Shown piece after piece: positions 31,051-43,346 of a stretch of 64,000 bases of DNA. The stretch comes from Bedellia somnulentella. Taxonomy: Eukaryota; Arthropoda; Insecta; Lepidoptera; Bedelliidae. The notes under the pieces were generated by a model. It had not been told where the DNA came from. It saw only the letters and a program-made list of their open reading frames with translations, and searched no databases. Positions within the stretch are counted from its first letter, which is position 1; each line of letters starts with the position of its first letter. Where the stretch lies: the NCBI GenBank assembly GCA_963576735.1, contig OY755182.1:1736001-1800000 (forward strand), given 5' to 3'. The position numbers and the translations under genes are program-made.

Positions 31051-33291
31051 TCACTTATGTAGGTTTTTCCTGCCATCTTCTAGTAACTGTACTAATACTG
31101 GATATACTTCGTCATACAATGCTAATTGGTTTTGCCTTACATGATTCTGATATCTCTGCAAAGCTCCGGCTACAAAGTCCAACCTCTCCTTCTCATTCTT
31201 ATGAGAATCCAACCATTGCATTAGTTTCTGTATTTTCCAACCAGCACATGTATGAGGAGCTATTAACTGAGGACCAGCATATGAGAATAAAAACATCATT
31301 ACTAATGAATAAGGTAATGAGGCACCCTCTAACTGACTTTTAGCTATTTCTATAGGAGTTTTCTCCAACAAAACATGCAGAGCTCTCAATTGACGGTATT
31401 CTTCACCAACATCTAACATATCACTTACTAAAGGAGTCAATGCACTTTCAAGGTATTTACAATCTATCTGCAGTTTCACTCTACCAAATTTTGTGAGAGG
31501 TCGCACATTACATACATGTTGAACAAATCTTTCTAAACATGCTTTTGATATCTCATTACAACATTCAGTGACAGCAGACTTTTCATTAAACAAAGATAGG
31601 TAAATGTCTTTGCATCGTGAAACAAATTGTTGCAATTCTTTCATATATGGAGAGCATGATAGGTTCTTTCCGGTAGGATCATCGGTTCGATTTAAATCTG
31701 GCTCATCATGCATTGTCATCAAAATAATATACAGGGAGCTTTTTATTGATGTAGCGAAAAGCTGCAATACAGACAGACTGGATATATCTTTCAAGCTGTT
31801 CTGAACTATTTGAAAACTTTCAGCAGGTAAAGTGGACTTCATATTTATGAGCACCCTTTTTACTTGTGATGTGAAATAGTACAATATGTTGCATAATTCC
31901 GCATTTTTTTGCTGAACACTGGTTGGTGGCTCAATTATCTGTGCCACATCACCATCCATTGTGATCCGTTGCTCTGTTTCCATATTCATTTGTTTAATAC
32001 ATTTTGCAACACTATTAGCCAAAGATATACTCAATTGTTTATCCCCTAATGATACACTTAGTGCTTCTGTGATAATTCTAATAGCATTGTCTACTTGTTC
32101 TATAGTAGGAACTTGACCCAAATGCCACATACTTCTTACAGGATCTAATAATTTCCCTAAGGATTTGGATAAGAATGAATTTTCCCATTTTGTTAGTGAT
32201 GTTCGTTTCATTTCAAATTCCTTGCATTTCAGCCTTAATAGGAGGTCATTGAAGCACTTCAACAGACGAGGATAATCTATTTCAATACTCTGGCTAACAT
32301 TTGATGGGCTTTTTGCTAATTCTTTACTGAATATTATCAGTAACTTTTCCCAGAAGTTTCTTGCTATGTTTCTAAAGTTTCCAATAGCATGTAGTTCATT
32401 TACAACATTTTGTAGCATAATTACTTTGGTGCAACCCATATAAACATCACCTTTGAAGAGTTTTTCAATGTTATCCCAAAGTTTAATTTTGAATTCTTGT
32501 GTATTCATAATGTTAGCCTTTCCTGGAGCTATTCTTCCAGAGCTTGACTTTTTCATTTCTATAGAAACCATTTGAACATCAAATGCAAATTTTATTTCTT
32601 TGGCTAAGTCATTTAATATAGAATCAACTGTGTTCTGTATCTGCTCATTGGTACATTGCAAATTATGGAAGACTTTAAAGCATTGCAATAACTTTGTTTT
32701 ATCACCATTTAAAAGACTTGTTTGTAACATGGAAGTTGAACTATTAAGAAGATCATTTCTTCTCACTACAACAGCTTTTAAAACATCATCCAACAAGGAA
32801 ATTCCTTGTAAGTCGTAGTCACTCATAAGTTCATTAAGTTCGAATAAAATGATTGCTTCTCTGGCTGGGTTGTCCTTGATTGCTGATAGCTTATTCCATA
32901 ATAAAAGTATTTTAGATGTGTGCCTCAAAAGATTGCAAGTGCTTTGGACTCTTTCAAGGATTAATGTTTGTTTTTCTAAAGCGTGATACGGGTTATCTAT
33001 TCGCTCTTTCAAATTTTCTGCACCGCGAAGGAGGTTTTGTACCTGTGATTGTACGGAAGCCAGTGAAGTTTCTAGATCAGATAAGTGGCTAGCTTGAGTT
33101 AACAAATCGTTGTGTTTGGCTAACACTTGTTTTTCAAGACTTTTTCCAAGTTTTTCAATACCTTGCATTAGCTTGTTAACTTGATCCGTGACTGATATTG
33201 TGTCGATTATAATCGGTTTGACTGAGTCGGCTAGGTACTTGCTGTAGAATTCATCGTTCTCAATTTCCACGCAAACATCTTTACCATCCAT
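31051..33291 (-). CDS. COG5: Conserved oligomeric Golgi complex subunit 5
   Basis: Single uninterrupted frame of 746 codons. COG5 is a lobe B subunit of the COG tethering complex on Golgi membranes, needed for retrograde vesicle docking and so for glycosylation. Recognition rests on the N-terminal helical region ('LMQGIEKLGKSLEKQVLAKH', 'NDLLTQASHLSDLETSLASV', residues ~45-90), 'ERVQSTCNLLRHTSKI', 'FLSKSLGKLLDPVRSMW' and 'SLANSVAKCIKQMNMETEQR', which follow the order of animal COG5. Length is shorter than the vertebrate protein (~840) and close to what I recall for flies (~750). I start at the ATG at 33291; seven upstream in-frame codons begin with TTG and are not a likely start. No introns, which is unusual for a gene this size but possible. 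No signal peptide or membrane segment is seen. Confidence 0.93.
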   Translation of the reverse strand: MDGKDVCVEIENDEFYSKYLADSVKPIIIDTISVTDQVNKLMQGIEKLGKSLEKQVLAKHNDLLTQASHLSDLETSLASVQSQVQNLLRGAENLKERIDNPYHALEKQTLILERVQSTCNLLRHTSKILLLWNKLSAIKDNPAREAIILFELNELMSDYDLQGISLLDDVLKAVVVRRNDLLNSSTSMLQTSLLNGDKTKLLQCFKVFHNLQCTNEQIQNTVDSILNDLAKEIKFAFDVQMVSIEMKKSSSGRIAPGKANIMNTQEFKIKLWDNIEKLFKGDVYMGCTKVIMLQNVVNELHAIGNFRNIARNFWEKLLIIFSKELAKSPSNVSQSIEIDYPRLLKCFNDLLLRLKCKEFEMKRTSLTKWENSFLSKSLGKLLDPVRSMWHLGQVPTIEQVDNAIRIITEALSVSLGDKQLSISLANSVAKCIKQMNMETEQRITMDGDVAQIIEPPTSVQQKNAELCNILYYFTSQVKRVLINMKSTLPAESFQIVQNSLKDISSLSVLQLFATSIKSSLYIILMTMHDEPDLNRTDDPTGKNLSCSPYMKELQQFVSRCKDIYLSLFNEKSAVTECCNEISKACLERFVQHVCNVRPLTKFGRVKLQIDCKYLESALTPLVSDMLDVGEEYRQLRALHVLLEKTPIEIAKSQLEGASLPYSLVMMFLFSYAGPQLIAPHTCAGWKIQKLMQWLDSHKNEKERLDFVAGALQRYQNHVRQNQLALYDEVYPVLVQLLEDGRKNLHK

Positions 33292-34340
33292 TGCTCCAAA
33301 ATATCCTAACAACTGTTATATTTTTTGAAACTATCTCCACATCACAGATCTCCACATTCATTATAATATTTACGTGTATTTACGACGATACGATAACGAA
33401 GTTTTTTTTATTGTCTTTGGTTGGTTTGGTGAGCTAGTCATTTCTTCCAACAGCCAGTGCTGGCTAATAAATATGTTTTATCGATATGTTTCCGGGTGCA
33501 CTGCATGCAAGTTCAGTCTTAATTAGGTTTTAATTAAAAAAATAATGTTTTAAAAGGGTGTTCGAAAAAAAGACAATCATGAAAATTTAAAATAATTAAT
33601 TAGTGCCTATAGGCGGCGGAAAAATTAAAGCGTTGTTTTAGTGTCTCAAAGATTCTGTTAAAAAGGCTTATAGAAAGACAGAAATAAATTTATTTATTAC
33701 TTCACAGTAAAGTAAAAAAAATATAGATAAAGACAAAAAAACTAAACTAAATTTTACTGTTATAAAACTAAACAAAATTAAACTAGTTTATTTAAAAAAA
33801 GTTGTTCTACTGGTATCCGGTTGTCACCATCGAAAGGTAAAGCTTACTATAACCACAGATAATATAATACTATACTAGCTATAACGAAAGGGTTTTTACT
33901 TTTTATAAACTCTTACTTATCAGATCGGAAAGTTTCCCTTTCAATACCCCTTTTTGAGAGAATAAATTAAAGGGGTTTCCGCCCGCTTATCGTCTGCCTG
34001 CACGATAGCCGGTATTCTACTTACTTAGCTATCACAGTTAACTAATTCTTTTAACATTATAAACACCTTCGTAGTCCATTGAAATCAAGAGAAGATATTT
34101 AGTTATTGAAACTTAATAGTCGTCTGTCAAATGCAATATTGAAACTAACCGGATTCCAGAACATCAAACTAAAAATATAGCCAGTACCATTGTGCAAATA
34201 GACAATGAAATGAGTGATAAATAAATACAATATTTGTTTATCTGTATAAAATGTTATTAAATAGTTATACACGATGCAGGTGGAGATCCATCATCAACCA
34301 CCTTTATTTTAATAAGAAATATTCAACACCTAACTGCTAA
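33292..34340. other. Upstream region of COG5
   Basis: Should hold the COG5 promoter; no clear core motif. Around 33780-34030 an unfamiliar G+C-richer stretch ('aggggtttccgcccgcttat') may be a diverged repeat. Confidence 0.4.
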
Positions 34341-34589
34341 GCTGTGTAGTGTGGGCTTAGAATAGCACTACCCCATTTATTTCGGTGGGTGTACGTAAGA
34401 GGCGACTAACAGTATGGGGCTTTTAAGGGATTTTTAGGCGATGCGGTTGGAAACCCATCACCAACAACCTTTATTTCACCATCTTTTCCCCACACAGCTT
34501 CCAAAAGTGGCTGAGGAATTTGTTATTCCCTAGCTCTGGCTACCCCTTCAAGGGGTTTTATAGCCGTGAGTATATGTATGTTTGTATGG
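34341..34589 (+). repeat. SINE-A, full length
   Basis: Head 'gctgtgtagtgtgggcttag' to tail 'gtgagtatatgtatgtttg'. Confidence 0.87.
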
Positions 34590-34747
34590 TAACTGCTAAA
34601 TGTGGCTAACAAAATTATATTTCTGAAGCTTCTAGGTACATTCCTCTTTTCTGTATCTACAGGTGGCCCAACTAGTGACGTCAACATTTTTTTAGATTCC
34701 TCACACTGGGGTGTATCCGAAAATACCCCATGTATGTTCTGCATTTA

Positions 34748-34935
34748 CACATAACATACATATACTCACGCCATTAATTCCCATTGGGGTAGGCATAGAC
34801 TATCGATCGCCACTTTGTACGATCCTGGCAAGCCTCTCTAGCTTTGCTTACATACGTTAATTGTTTCTCATAGATGCCCTTTTATTATTTCTACTTGGTA
34901 CGCCTGTTTTTTTGAGAACACTCTTATTTGATTAA
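34748..34935 (-). repeat. LINE-B 3' end
   Basis: Tail at left, then 'ctcacgccattaattcccat', 'gatcgccactttgtacgatc' and a longer body to 'ttttttgagaacactctt', matching the coding end seen at 45886-46170. Confidence 0.82.
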
Positions 34936-35012
34936 ATGAGTCCTCCGTCAGATTAAGAGCGAAAATAAAAAGTTGTCATTGTAAGAATATACTTTGCTGA
35001 GAAGATGACTAA

Positions 35013-35149
35013 CGCCGATTTCTGAATTGAGTATTCAAACTGAGAACAACTTAAGTATCGTTTTGTCTCATTCAGTTGTTAAGATTTTAATGCGACAGAA
35101 CGGTACTTAAGTTGTTCTCAGCTGGAATACTCAATTCACAAATCAGGCG
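35013..35149. repeat. Foldback palindrome, copy 1
   Basis: Arms beginning 'cgccgatttctgaattgag' and ending 'caattcacaaatcaggcg' are inverted repeats of about 50 bp. TAA stands on both sides. Same family as 59176-59294 and 62826-62952. Confidence 0.8.
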
Positions 35150-38100
35150 TAAGCAGTATGGGAAAGGGCTTCAAATAACATTGCAAAGATTGTTTTTACA
35201 TATTTTATTCATTTAATTGAACAGCACATATTATTGTGCCTCAGCATTACATTAACGGTTGTATCATACAAACTAGTACAGTCAGCTGCCGAGACAAGTT
35301 TAACATTTTGGATTCCATCTACTACTTATAGATACAAGAGAACTTGATTTTTACTGGTGATGTTAAACTTGCCATGGAGTGGACTGTACCCAATAACATA
35401 CTTGTGCATTAGCTCCGAAAGTCTTACTAGTTTACATTTTAACATAGCAAAGGCGACACTGGGTAAACTTAAATTAAATTTATTGCATTATTTTACAGAA
35501 TGATACGCTTATATCTGACTCATTGATGATGGCAGTTTTTATGTAAAAGGGGCGTTTGATGTTCCCAATATCAACATGATTTACAAGAATGGCTAAATAT
35601 TATTATTAAGATTTCAAAAGTCAAAGTGACCGTTGATTGGTCGATACATTCTTTAGTCACACTTTATATTTAAATGATTTTTGTAGTAAATTGACCACCA
35701 CGTTCATTTGCATAGTGTATATTTATTTCAACCAAATAGCAATGATTCTGAGGACCATAATGGTAATCTTAAATAAAAAATACTTTAAAAAGAAATATTT
35801 TGTAAGGATAAATATAAACTGATGAAAGTCCTAAGCATATTTATTAAAGGTGGAGCCCTTCCTTTTTACTAAAAGTCAGTCATCAGTAGATTCAGGTAAC
35901 TATGATGATATTGAGAAAATCAATGTTCTTCGTAACTCATAAAAAGATTTTACTTGAAGTAATAAATAAGTAGAAGGTAGGTTTTCTTACTTATATTACT
36001 TTCAGTTGTCATTTTGTACACGTTTCATATTTAGTTGTCATAAATCTAAATGTAAAGCGACACTGGATAATATTTTATGCCTATTTTATTTCATAATTAT
36101 CAACCTTCTTGTGCGAATAAGCTGCTTTTCAAATTATTTAATATACCTAAGGCTTTAAGTTCATTGTTTTTATTAATGGCTGATTTCTTTTACTCTTGGA
36201 TAAAGTTGATATATTTATTAAGATTTAGTATGTCCACAAATTTGTATTGCCACATGTAAGTATTTACAGTTTTACATTTCTCTGTTTGTAAAAAGGTATA
36301 TGTACATTATAACCGCCACAACACCAAAAAACAAATTGTTGAACTATCTATTTATACCTGGTCTTCCATATGGCCGTATTGAAATTTTAACAATTGCTCT
36401 TATTCTTCGGTCCCAAAATGATATGGATATACAAACAAAATATTTTAAATTGAATATCATTTACTAATATAATAATGATCTTAGGAGTACTAAAACCAGG
36501 TACATTTGCAACTTATCGCAGCTTTGCCAATATGTCGTTTCGTATAGAGCAAGGAGAAGGATGAAACAACTGTTTTTTACTCTTACCATTTAAGAATTGT
36601 AACTTAATTCGTTATTAGTCTAGTTGCTTAAATGATGATGTAAACGTAATGGCATCATATAACTGTCAAGCGCTTTATTATAATAATACAATTTATCAAA
36701 TAAATATATTAGCTTTTTTATACTATGTGCCAAATAAGAATTGGAAGCTTCGGTAGATTTTGGTAGCGCAGGGTGCCCTTACGATCGATTTCAGAAAACC
36801 ATATTTAGGATTTAAGTCATAAATAATTGCGTGAAAATATAGCACTTCTTTACAACATAAATGCAGTAAAGACCAGAAGGAATAACGAGAATCCAAATTT
36901 TTTGGTAACTTGTGTAAAATTTTATGTTATTTTATAAATAATTTTTATATTTCTAGTGCTTTAGGTACCCCACTTTTATAAAACCGATATTCACATTTTA
37001 AAAATTAAATAAACTTTCTTGATTTTGTTCATTGGCTACACCTGTACAATGTTGCCAACTTCCATGTTGCCTTTTGGCATTCTATAAATTTTAAATAGCT
37101 TTTTTAAGTAGTGTTTCTTATTTGACACATTTTAATAATCATGCAACAAACCTTTTGAATTTAAAATGTAATAAAATACTATAAATAACATAAAAATGGC
37201 ATACAACATGCAATCCATAAATAAAAAGTACAGATGACAATATTCTAACTTAAAATAATTTGCATTGGCAATTTACAGATAAGATTTTTATATTTATTTT
37301 GACATTTTATCGCTTACACACATTTACTCCACAGAAGCATAAGATTTATCTGAGAAGCATAAGATATTCTTATAAGGGTTATTCTGAAAGTGATTCTATG
37401 GATTATTTAGATTTTGCATTGATGCCGCAATTTGTCGTAATGATATTACAGTATAAAAATGGTTTAAATGATTGTAATTCCTGTGCGTCACAGATTTAAA
37501 AATTGAAAGTAATCTAAAAAGGAAATACATTTGACTTCACTTTGACTAATAAATTTTTGCACATCAGATATCTAAAAGTAAGGTTTTTATGTATTACCAA
37601 TGCATGTCAATTACCCCAATTTAGTGTATACATTGGAATTTTATAAGCAGACTACTTTCGTCAACATAGATTAATTTTCAATACTTACACTTAATCTTAT
37701 TTACATACAAATATATCTTATACATACTAAAATTAAAATATAAACATTAAAAGGACATATAGCAAATTATCGTTTTTAAATTACAAAAAATAATAATTAG
37801 ATGTTTCATTGTAATTAAAAATAAATATTGGCACAATTTTGGTAAAATAACACTCAATAAAATTATTGAGCTATAAAAATATTGGTAGTTTTTGAATCAA
37901 TGTTGCAAGCGTTTTTACGAAAAAATCTCCCATATCACAACTAGTATAACACAAAGCTTATATTGATATGGCATTCTCTTCAAAATGTACTATAATTATA
38001 TTTAATCTAACAAGCATAAGAGATATTTCATTGATAGAAACAATTAATGGATAGGTCCCAATAGCAGCATGTAAACTGCAGGCAGAATGTAAACTGAATT

Positions 38101-39177
38101 TGAAGTAAATACTCGGAAACGGATAAAACTGGATTAACAATTGCATGTTTCTGTGTGTTGTTTCCTAGGTTTGAATATTTCTGCAGTGTTATTAAATTAA
38201 TAAGAGAAAACCTATAATGTTGTAACCCTCCCAGAAGCAAGTAAAATTAATGCCAAATTATGAAAAGCATGTATGAGTTATAACTATAAAGTTGGTATAT
38301 TGACAGGGGTTACCATACTAAAATTATTTATTGAACTTTGTCCAATTCTTCATAAATTTATTTCTATGCGCTTGTGGGTAATTTATTAGTGGTGGCAATG
38401 GCTAAGGTAGCATTATCAGTATTTCAGTACGAAAAATACTTAATTGTACCTACCATTAAGTACATTTAGTCACCCAGAAATTGGGTATTGTTTTTTAAAT
38501 ATTGCTTTGAATAAAGTAGGGTCAATAGTATAGTCTTAAGTTTATCGTCGTCTTAGATATTTAAACATAGCTATACATATTTTAGGTGTTAACCATTTGT
38601 TGGTTTTCCAAACAAATTACACTACTAGTTGAAGCAAATTGGTTTATCCTAGGAATACAGAATTTAATTGAACGAACCAAGAACTGTTTTGATAGCAGGA
38701 TTGAAACACACACTATAAAAAGACTAACTTATAATTTTAGAAATGGCTTTTAAATTTTGCCCTTTCCTTAAATACTGCGATGATAATATAGATATTTTAT
38801 ATCAGCGCTGTATAAAAGAAAAAAAATGTGGATTAGTTCTTACATGACACTAAACAATTCAAAGGTTTTATAACAAAAGGCATAACACACTTAAAGTCAG
38901 ATTTTACACAAAATTGATCCAAAACAAAGAGTTAATGTAGGATTGGATCCTTTGTGCGTAACTATATCTAATGCTTTGGATCCTTTTGGTGTAACTACTG
39001 AAATTTACTTGTTAAGAAGTTCTTCTTTGTTCTACTATTAGTAGTAGTAGTATTAAGTTAAGTTTGCAGTTTCCATAATGCTTTTTTCAAAATAAGAAAA
39101 CGGATATTGCAATTACCAAACTGCAATCGAACTTGATAATATTTAGTGTGTGAAGCAACCAACTGAAATAAAGTATC
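35150..39177 (-). other. Repeat-poor region downstream of Ras1; possible long 3' UTR
   Basis: About 4 kb of A+T-rich unique-looking sequence with none of the repeat families that crowd the flanks. No coding frame. A minus-strand AATAAA occurs at 35204-35209 ('attttattcattt' on plus). A long Ras1 3' UTR would explain the lack of insertions; this is inference. Confidence 0.35.
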
Positions 39178-39351
39178 TTACAAAATTGTGCATTTAAATC
39201 TTCTTCTGCCTCCAGACCTATTTTTAGTTTTCTTGACTCTGCTAACCTTATCTTTGCGGATTTCTCTTACCAATGTGTAAAAGGCATCGTCTACTCCCAT
39301 TCGCGTTTTAGCTGACGTCTCCACGAAGGGTACACCATAGCTGCGTGCAAC
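39178..39351 (-). CDS. Ras1: Ras1, exon 2 (C-terminus)
   Basis: Residues 133-189: '[20 protein letters not shown]' (ETSAK guanine-base loop), then the basic hypervariable tail with many Lys/Arg and the CAAX box CTIL. A terminal Leu favours geranylgeranylation over farnesylation by known CAAX rules. The exon starts after an attttcag acceptor, phase 0 with exon 1. Confidence 0.97.
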   Translation of the reverse strand, partial: VARSYGVPFVETSAKTRMGVDDAFYTLVREIRKDKVSRVKKTKNRSGGRRRFKCTIL

Positions 39352-39554
39352 CTGAAAATATGACACAGTATGTAAGTTAGTGTAAGAAAATACGTTATTT
39401 TCATTCTAAGCTTTTGTGCACATACATGAGTTTGAAAATCACAAAACAATTGGGTGGCCAGAACTGAGCCTCTTTTTGGATGATTACTAGAAAAGATAAA
39501 TATCTTACAATATTGTAAAATATAGTTGGTCCAGCCAGATCCTCGAACAATCAA

Positions 39555-39780
39555 TTAACATACATACATATGCCCACTGCTATAAATTCCAAATTGGGTC
39601 CAGAGATTCAGAATTTCAAATTACTCAGGCAAAAGAAGAGAATGATGACGAAAAACGGAGAAAAGATTCTTAAATACAGCATCGATCAATCAGTTTAAAG
39701 CCCTAATTAATACTACCCTTCTTTTAATGAAGTTTTTCTCCCAAGGGAAGACAGGTGAAAGTGCTATTCTGCCAGTTATA
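39555..39780 (-). repeat. Old SINE-A remnant in the Ras1 intron
   Basis: 'acatacatacatatgcccac', 'gctataaattccaa' and later 'aaagccctaattaatactac' keep the SINE-A order at low identity. Confidence 0.55.
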
Positions 39781-39784
39781 TAAA

Positions 39785-40258
39785 AATACTATATTTAACT
39801 TTTTGTTCGTTTATATTATGTGTTTTGTGTGTTTAAATTTATGTGATGTGCATATATTAAAATTATTGTTTCTTAGTCTTGGATGTTCTTTATAAGTGTA
39901 TTATATAATATTAAATATATCGTTGGGTTAGTATCTCATATTACAAGTCCTACTTAGTTTGGAGTTAACTTGATACATACCTACATACATACATATACTC
40001 ACGGCTGTAATTCCCTAGAAGGGGTAACCAGAGCCAAGGAATTATAAATTCCTCAGCCACTTTTGGAAGTTGAGTGGGGAAAAGATAGTAAAATAAAGGT
40101 TTTTGGTGATGGGTCTCCAACCGCATCGCCCAAAAATCCAATAAAAAGCCCCAATATCCTTAGTCGCTTCTTACGACACCAGTAGCGACATTCTAAGCCG
40201 GCACTACACGGCAAACTAACTTGATCTGTGTATAATATGTCCATATAATTATTTTATT
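39785..40258 (+). repeat. SINE-G body split by a SINE-A
   Basis: 39810-39973 and 40216-40258 together match the body of the 46410-46640 SINE-G ('ttgtttcttagtcttggatg', then 'ttgatctgtgtataatatgt'). The split point is the SINE-A target. Confidence 0.7.
39974..40215 (-). repeat. Full-length SINE-A with 9-bp target-site duplication
   Basis: Flanked by exact TAACTTGAT at 39965-39973 and 40216-40224, inside a SINE-G copy. This defines the full element as about 242 bp, beginning GTTTGCCGTGTAGTGCCGGC. Confidence 0.92.
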
Positions 40259-40344
40259 CATTTCCTGCTAATCTAACTAATGATAACAAGGGAAATCCCC
40301 GTGTAGCTTTCGTTCTAACGATTGTTTTATTCGTACACCATTGT

Positions 40345-40590
40345 TTTGCTGTGTAGTGTCGGCTTAGAATAGCACTACCCCATTTCTTCCGGTAGGTGTA
40401 CGTAAAAGGCGACTAACGGTATTGGGGCTTTTAAGGGATTTTTGGGCGATGCAGTTGGGGACCCATCACCAAGAACCTTTATTTCACCATCTATTCCCCA
40501 CGCACCTTCCAAAAGTGGCTGAGGAATTTCTAATTCCTTTGCTCTGGCTAGCCCTTTCTTGGGATTTATAGCCGTGAGTATATGTATGTA
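40345..40590 (+). repeat. SINE-A, full length
   Basis: Head 'gctgtgtagtgtcggcttag', complete middle, short TATG tail. Confidence 0.88.
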
Positions 40591-40739
40591 CTGTTGTTTA
40601 CTATTGTTATTGCTGTGAAATGTGCATGACATGATCAAATAATTAAAATAAAATGCCACAGGAAAGGTATAGTATTTGAGAAAATTTCACAGATTTTCAT
40701 TGATAGAATGATTTTATAGTGACATAATGACAAAAGAGA

Positions 40740-40990
40740 ACTTCCCCATTCTTTTTCGTGGGTGTCGTAAGAGGCGACTTAAGGTATTGGGGATTTTTAA
40801 GTGTTAAATCGGAAACCTATCACAACAACCTTTACTACACATACCTTCACCATTCCATATTATGTACTTTAGAAAACTGTTTTTTTTTTATACCTTCACC
40901 ATTCAATTTCAAAAAATGGCGAGGAGTTCTTTATTCTGAAGCTTTGGCTACCCCTTTCAGGAATTTGTAGCCATTAGTTATAAGTATGTA
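40740..40990 (+). repeat. SINE-A, diverged
   Basis: 'gtgggtgtcgtaagaggcga' and 'ggctacccctttcaggaatt' with a decayed middle and tail 'ataagtatgtaatg'. Confidence 0.7.
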
Positions 40991-42170
40991 ATGATTTCTC
41001 ATTTAAAATTTAATCGGACAACGTAAATATTTGCTTTTTTGAGAATAAGTTTTGAGTAAAATTATATCATTTTAATTCATTCAACTAGGTAGTTTTAATT
41101 AGACTCTTTCTGCTTTACAATAGTAAAGTTTGCAGCACATGGGTAAATGTTTGCAAACATTGCAGAAGTATTTAGTGTATTTTATTTTATCAAACACAAT
41201 AATCAAAGTTCTAAATACCAAGGCTAAGTGTTTTCTATGTAACATTTACAAATCTAAGACACTACAACAATAATAAGGGGACTATGATCTGTATTTCTTA
41301 GAACTTTTTCACAGATATATGGCCCAACTCTGTATTTGGTGATTAGGTCATTGGCCACCACAACCCATCTTGTGTTTTGGATAATCAGGTGATTGGGTTC
41401 AGTCTTAACCTTAGGCTTTCGAAATTTGCTAGAGATTTGGGGTCTTTGCATTCCCAATCATAATTATAAATGACCATAAATAAAGACTGGGCTGATCTTT
41501 TAACAAAAGACTTATTGCTATAAGTGAGGTCCTTTGGGAACCTTTACAAAATCTGGGATAAAAGTTGTTCAATATGTTAATCAGCAGTGCAAGCACCAGC
41601 CATTTTTAAACTAGTTATCGCGTGGGATAAAGCAGCCATCTTTTACGCACTTACTTAGTATTGTATACTGCCATCTCATTCTAACCTTTATCATGTCGAT
41701 AAAATAGCACTCATGCTTGCCCTTCTGGTGTATAATATGGTATGTGCAACATATAGAAAGACATACCAAAAGTTTGTTTAAAAATTGCAACTTTGGCTAT
41801 ATTTGGTCATCTACATCAAATTAATTATTGTTGAATTTTGAGCACTAGTTGACCACTACCATGTTTTTACTCAATATATCTATCAAATCATCATATTCAG
41901 CAATCCTTATTTCTTTTAATGCTTTTGACTGATCTTAACTATGAAGGCTTATCTATTAAACTATTGTAGAAATTTTTAGACATTGTCCAGCACTGTATTT
42001 TGCTAGCTATTTTACCATTATTGGTTATATTTGGCCAGGGCAATAAGCATGAAAATAAAACTCGAAATTGAAAAATAAAAGAAGGTGGATAAATAATATG
42101 GTGAAAATAATAATATGTAACATTTATTTTACTTAGATAGCGTACCAATCATAATTCAGATTGTATAGTT

Positions 42171-42391
42171 GGTTGTGTCAGTGTTGGCTTAAAATAGCAG
42201 CACCCCATTTCTTCATGTGGGTGTTCATAAGAGGTGACTAAGGGTATTGGTGCTTTTAAAGAAGAGACCCATCATCATCCACCTTTATTTTACCCCACTC
42301 CATTTTGAATAGAAGCTGAGAAGTCTCATATTCTAGAGCTCTGGCTACCCCTTCTTGGGATTTATAGCTGTTGAGTATATGTATGTATGTA
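42171..42391 (+). repeat. SINE-A, diverged
   Basis: From 'gtgtcagtgttggcttaaaa' to 'tgagtatatgtatgtatgta'; a few internal deletions. Confidence 0.78.
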
Positions 42392-42630
42392 TTATTATAC
42401 TTGTGATGCGCAATATATTTTATTCTATAGGTAAAGAACACAAATTAATTATAACTGACTAGGTGCAGTGTAAGTGACTAACTCAATAACTTATTTATTT
42501 TTATATGAATCACACTAGCTGACCTGTAAAACTTGTTTTAACAAATTAGTATGTGCGAGTTGGCAGAAATTAACAATAACTACCATTATACTATAGCTGA
42601 GACAAACCACAGACTAACACATTTTTTGAA

Positions 42631-42842
42631 CATACATACATATACACTCAGCTATAAATCCCTGGAAGATGTAGCTAGAGCTTCATAATACGAAATTACT
42701 CAGCCACTTTTAGAAGTAGCATGGAGAAAAGATTGTAAAATAAAAGTTGGTGATGGGTCAACCACATTGCCCACTAATAACTTAAAAAGGCCTAATAGCC
42801 TTATTTGCCTCTTACAAAGACCCACTCTAAGAAATGGTTGGA
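42631..42842 (-). repeat. SINE-A, diverged, missing its head
   Basis: 'acatacatatacactcagct' through 'acccactctaagaaatgg'. Confidence 0.7.
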
Positions 42843-43346
42843 GATTGTATCTCTCCTGGTATGAATAAAAACCAAGACTAATAAAACTAATTATTTATCA
42901 GATAAAACTACCAGATTTAGGGACATGAAAAATTATAATTCTACTCTTGAACCGGCTTAGCCACATCCGCTATAAATTCTAATTTAGGAGGCAACATAGG
43001 AACCTTAGATTCATATTACACATAGTATTAGTTATCAAATTATACTTTGGTATATACCTATAAACATTGCAGTCTAAGTTAAACACCTTGTCTCAGTATT
43101 TAATTCTTATTCTTACATTTGTTATGAGATGCCAATATCATATGAGACAACCTCCAAGTTAGTATTTTATATTACATTGGACTCTCTAATAGGCTGAAGA
43201 TAGTTAACTTCTAATTTTATATACTTTACTAGGGGGGTAACTACGAGTCAACATGCCAGCATATGATGTGATATTTAATGCTTTGAATTCGGTAGTATTG
43301 TATTGTTAACTCAGGTTAGAATATAAAATATCATGCACATCTATAC

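Larger units (their letters stand above)
39352..43346 (-). other. Ras1 intron between the coding exons
   Basis: Four-kilobase intron interrupting the gene between codons 132 and 133. It carries at least five SINE-A copies in both orientations and one SINE-G copy; no coding frame of its own. Confidence 0.9.

Noticed and set aside
37260..37499. 79-codon open frame downstream of Ras1
   Set aside because: No domain, and the region reads as A/T-rich untranslated sequence.
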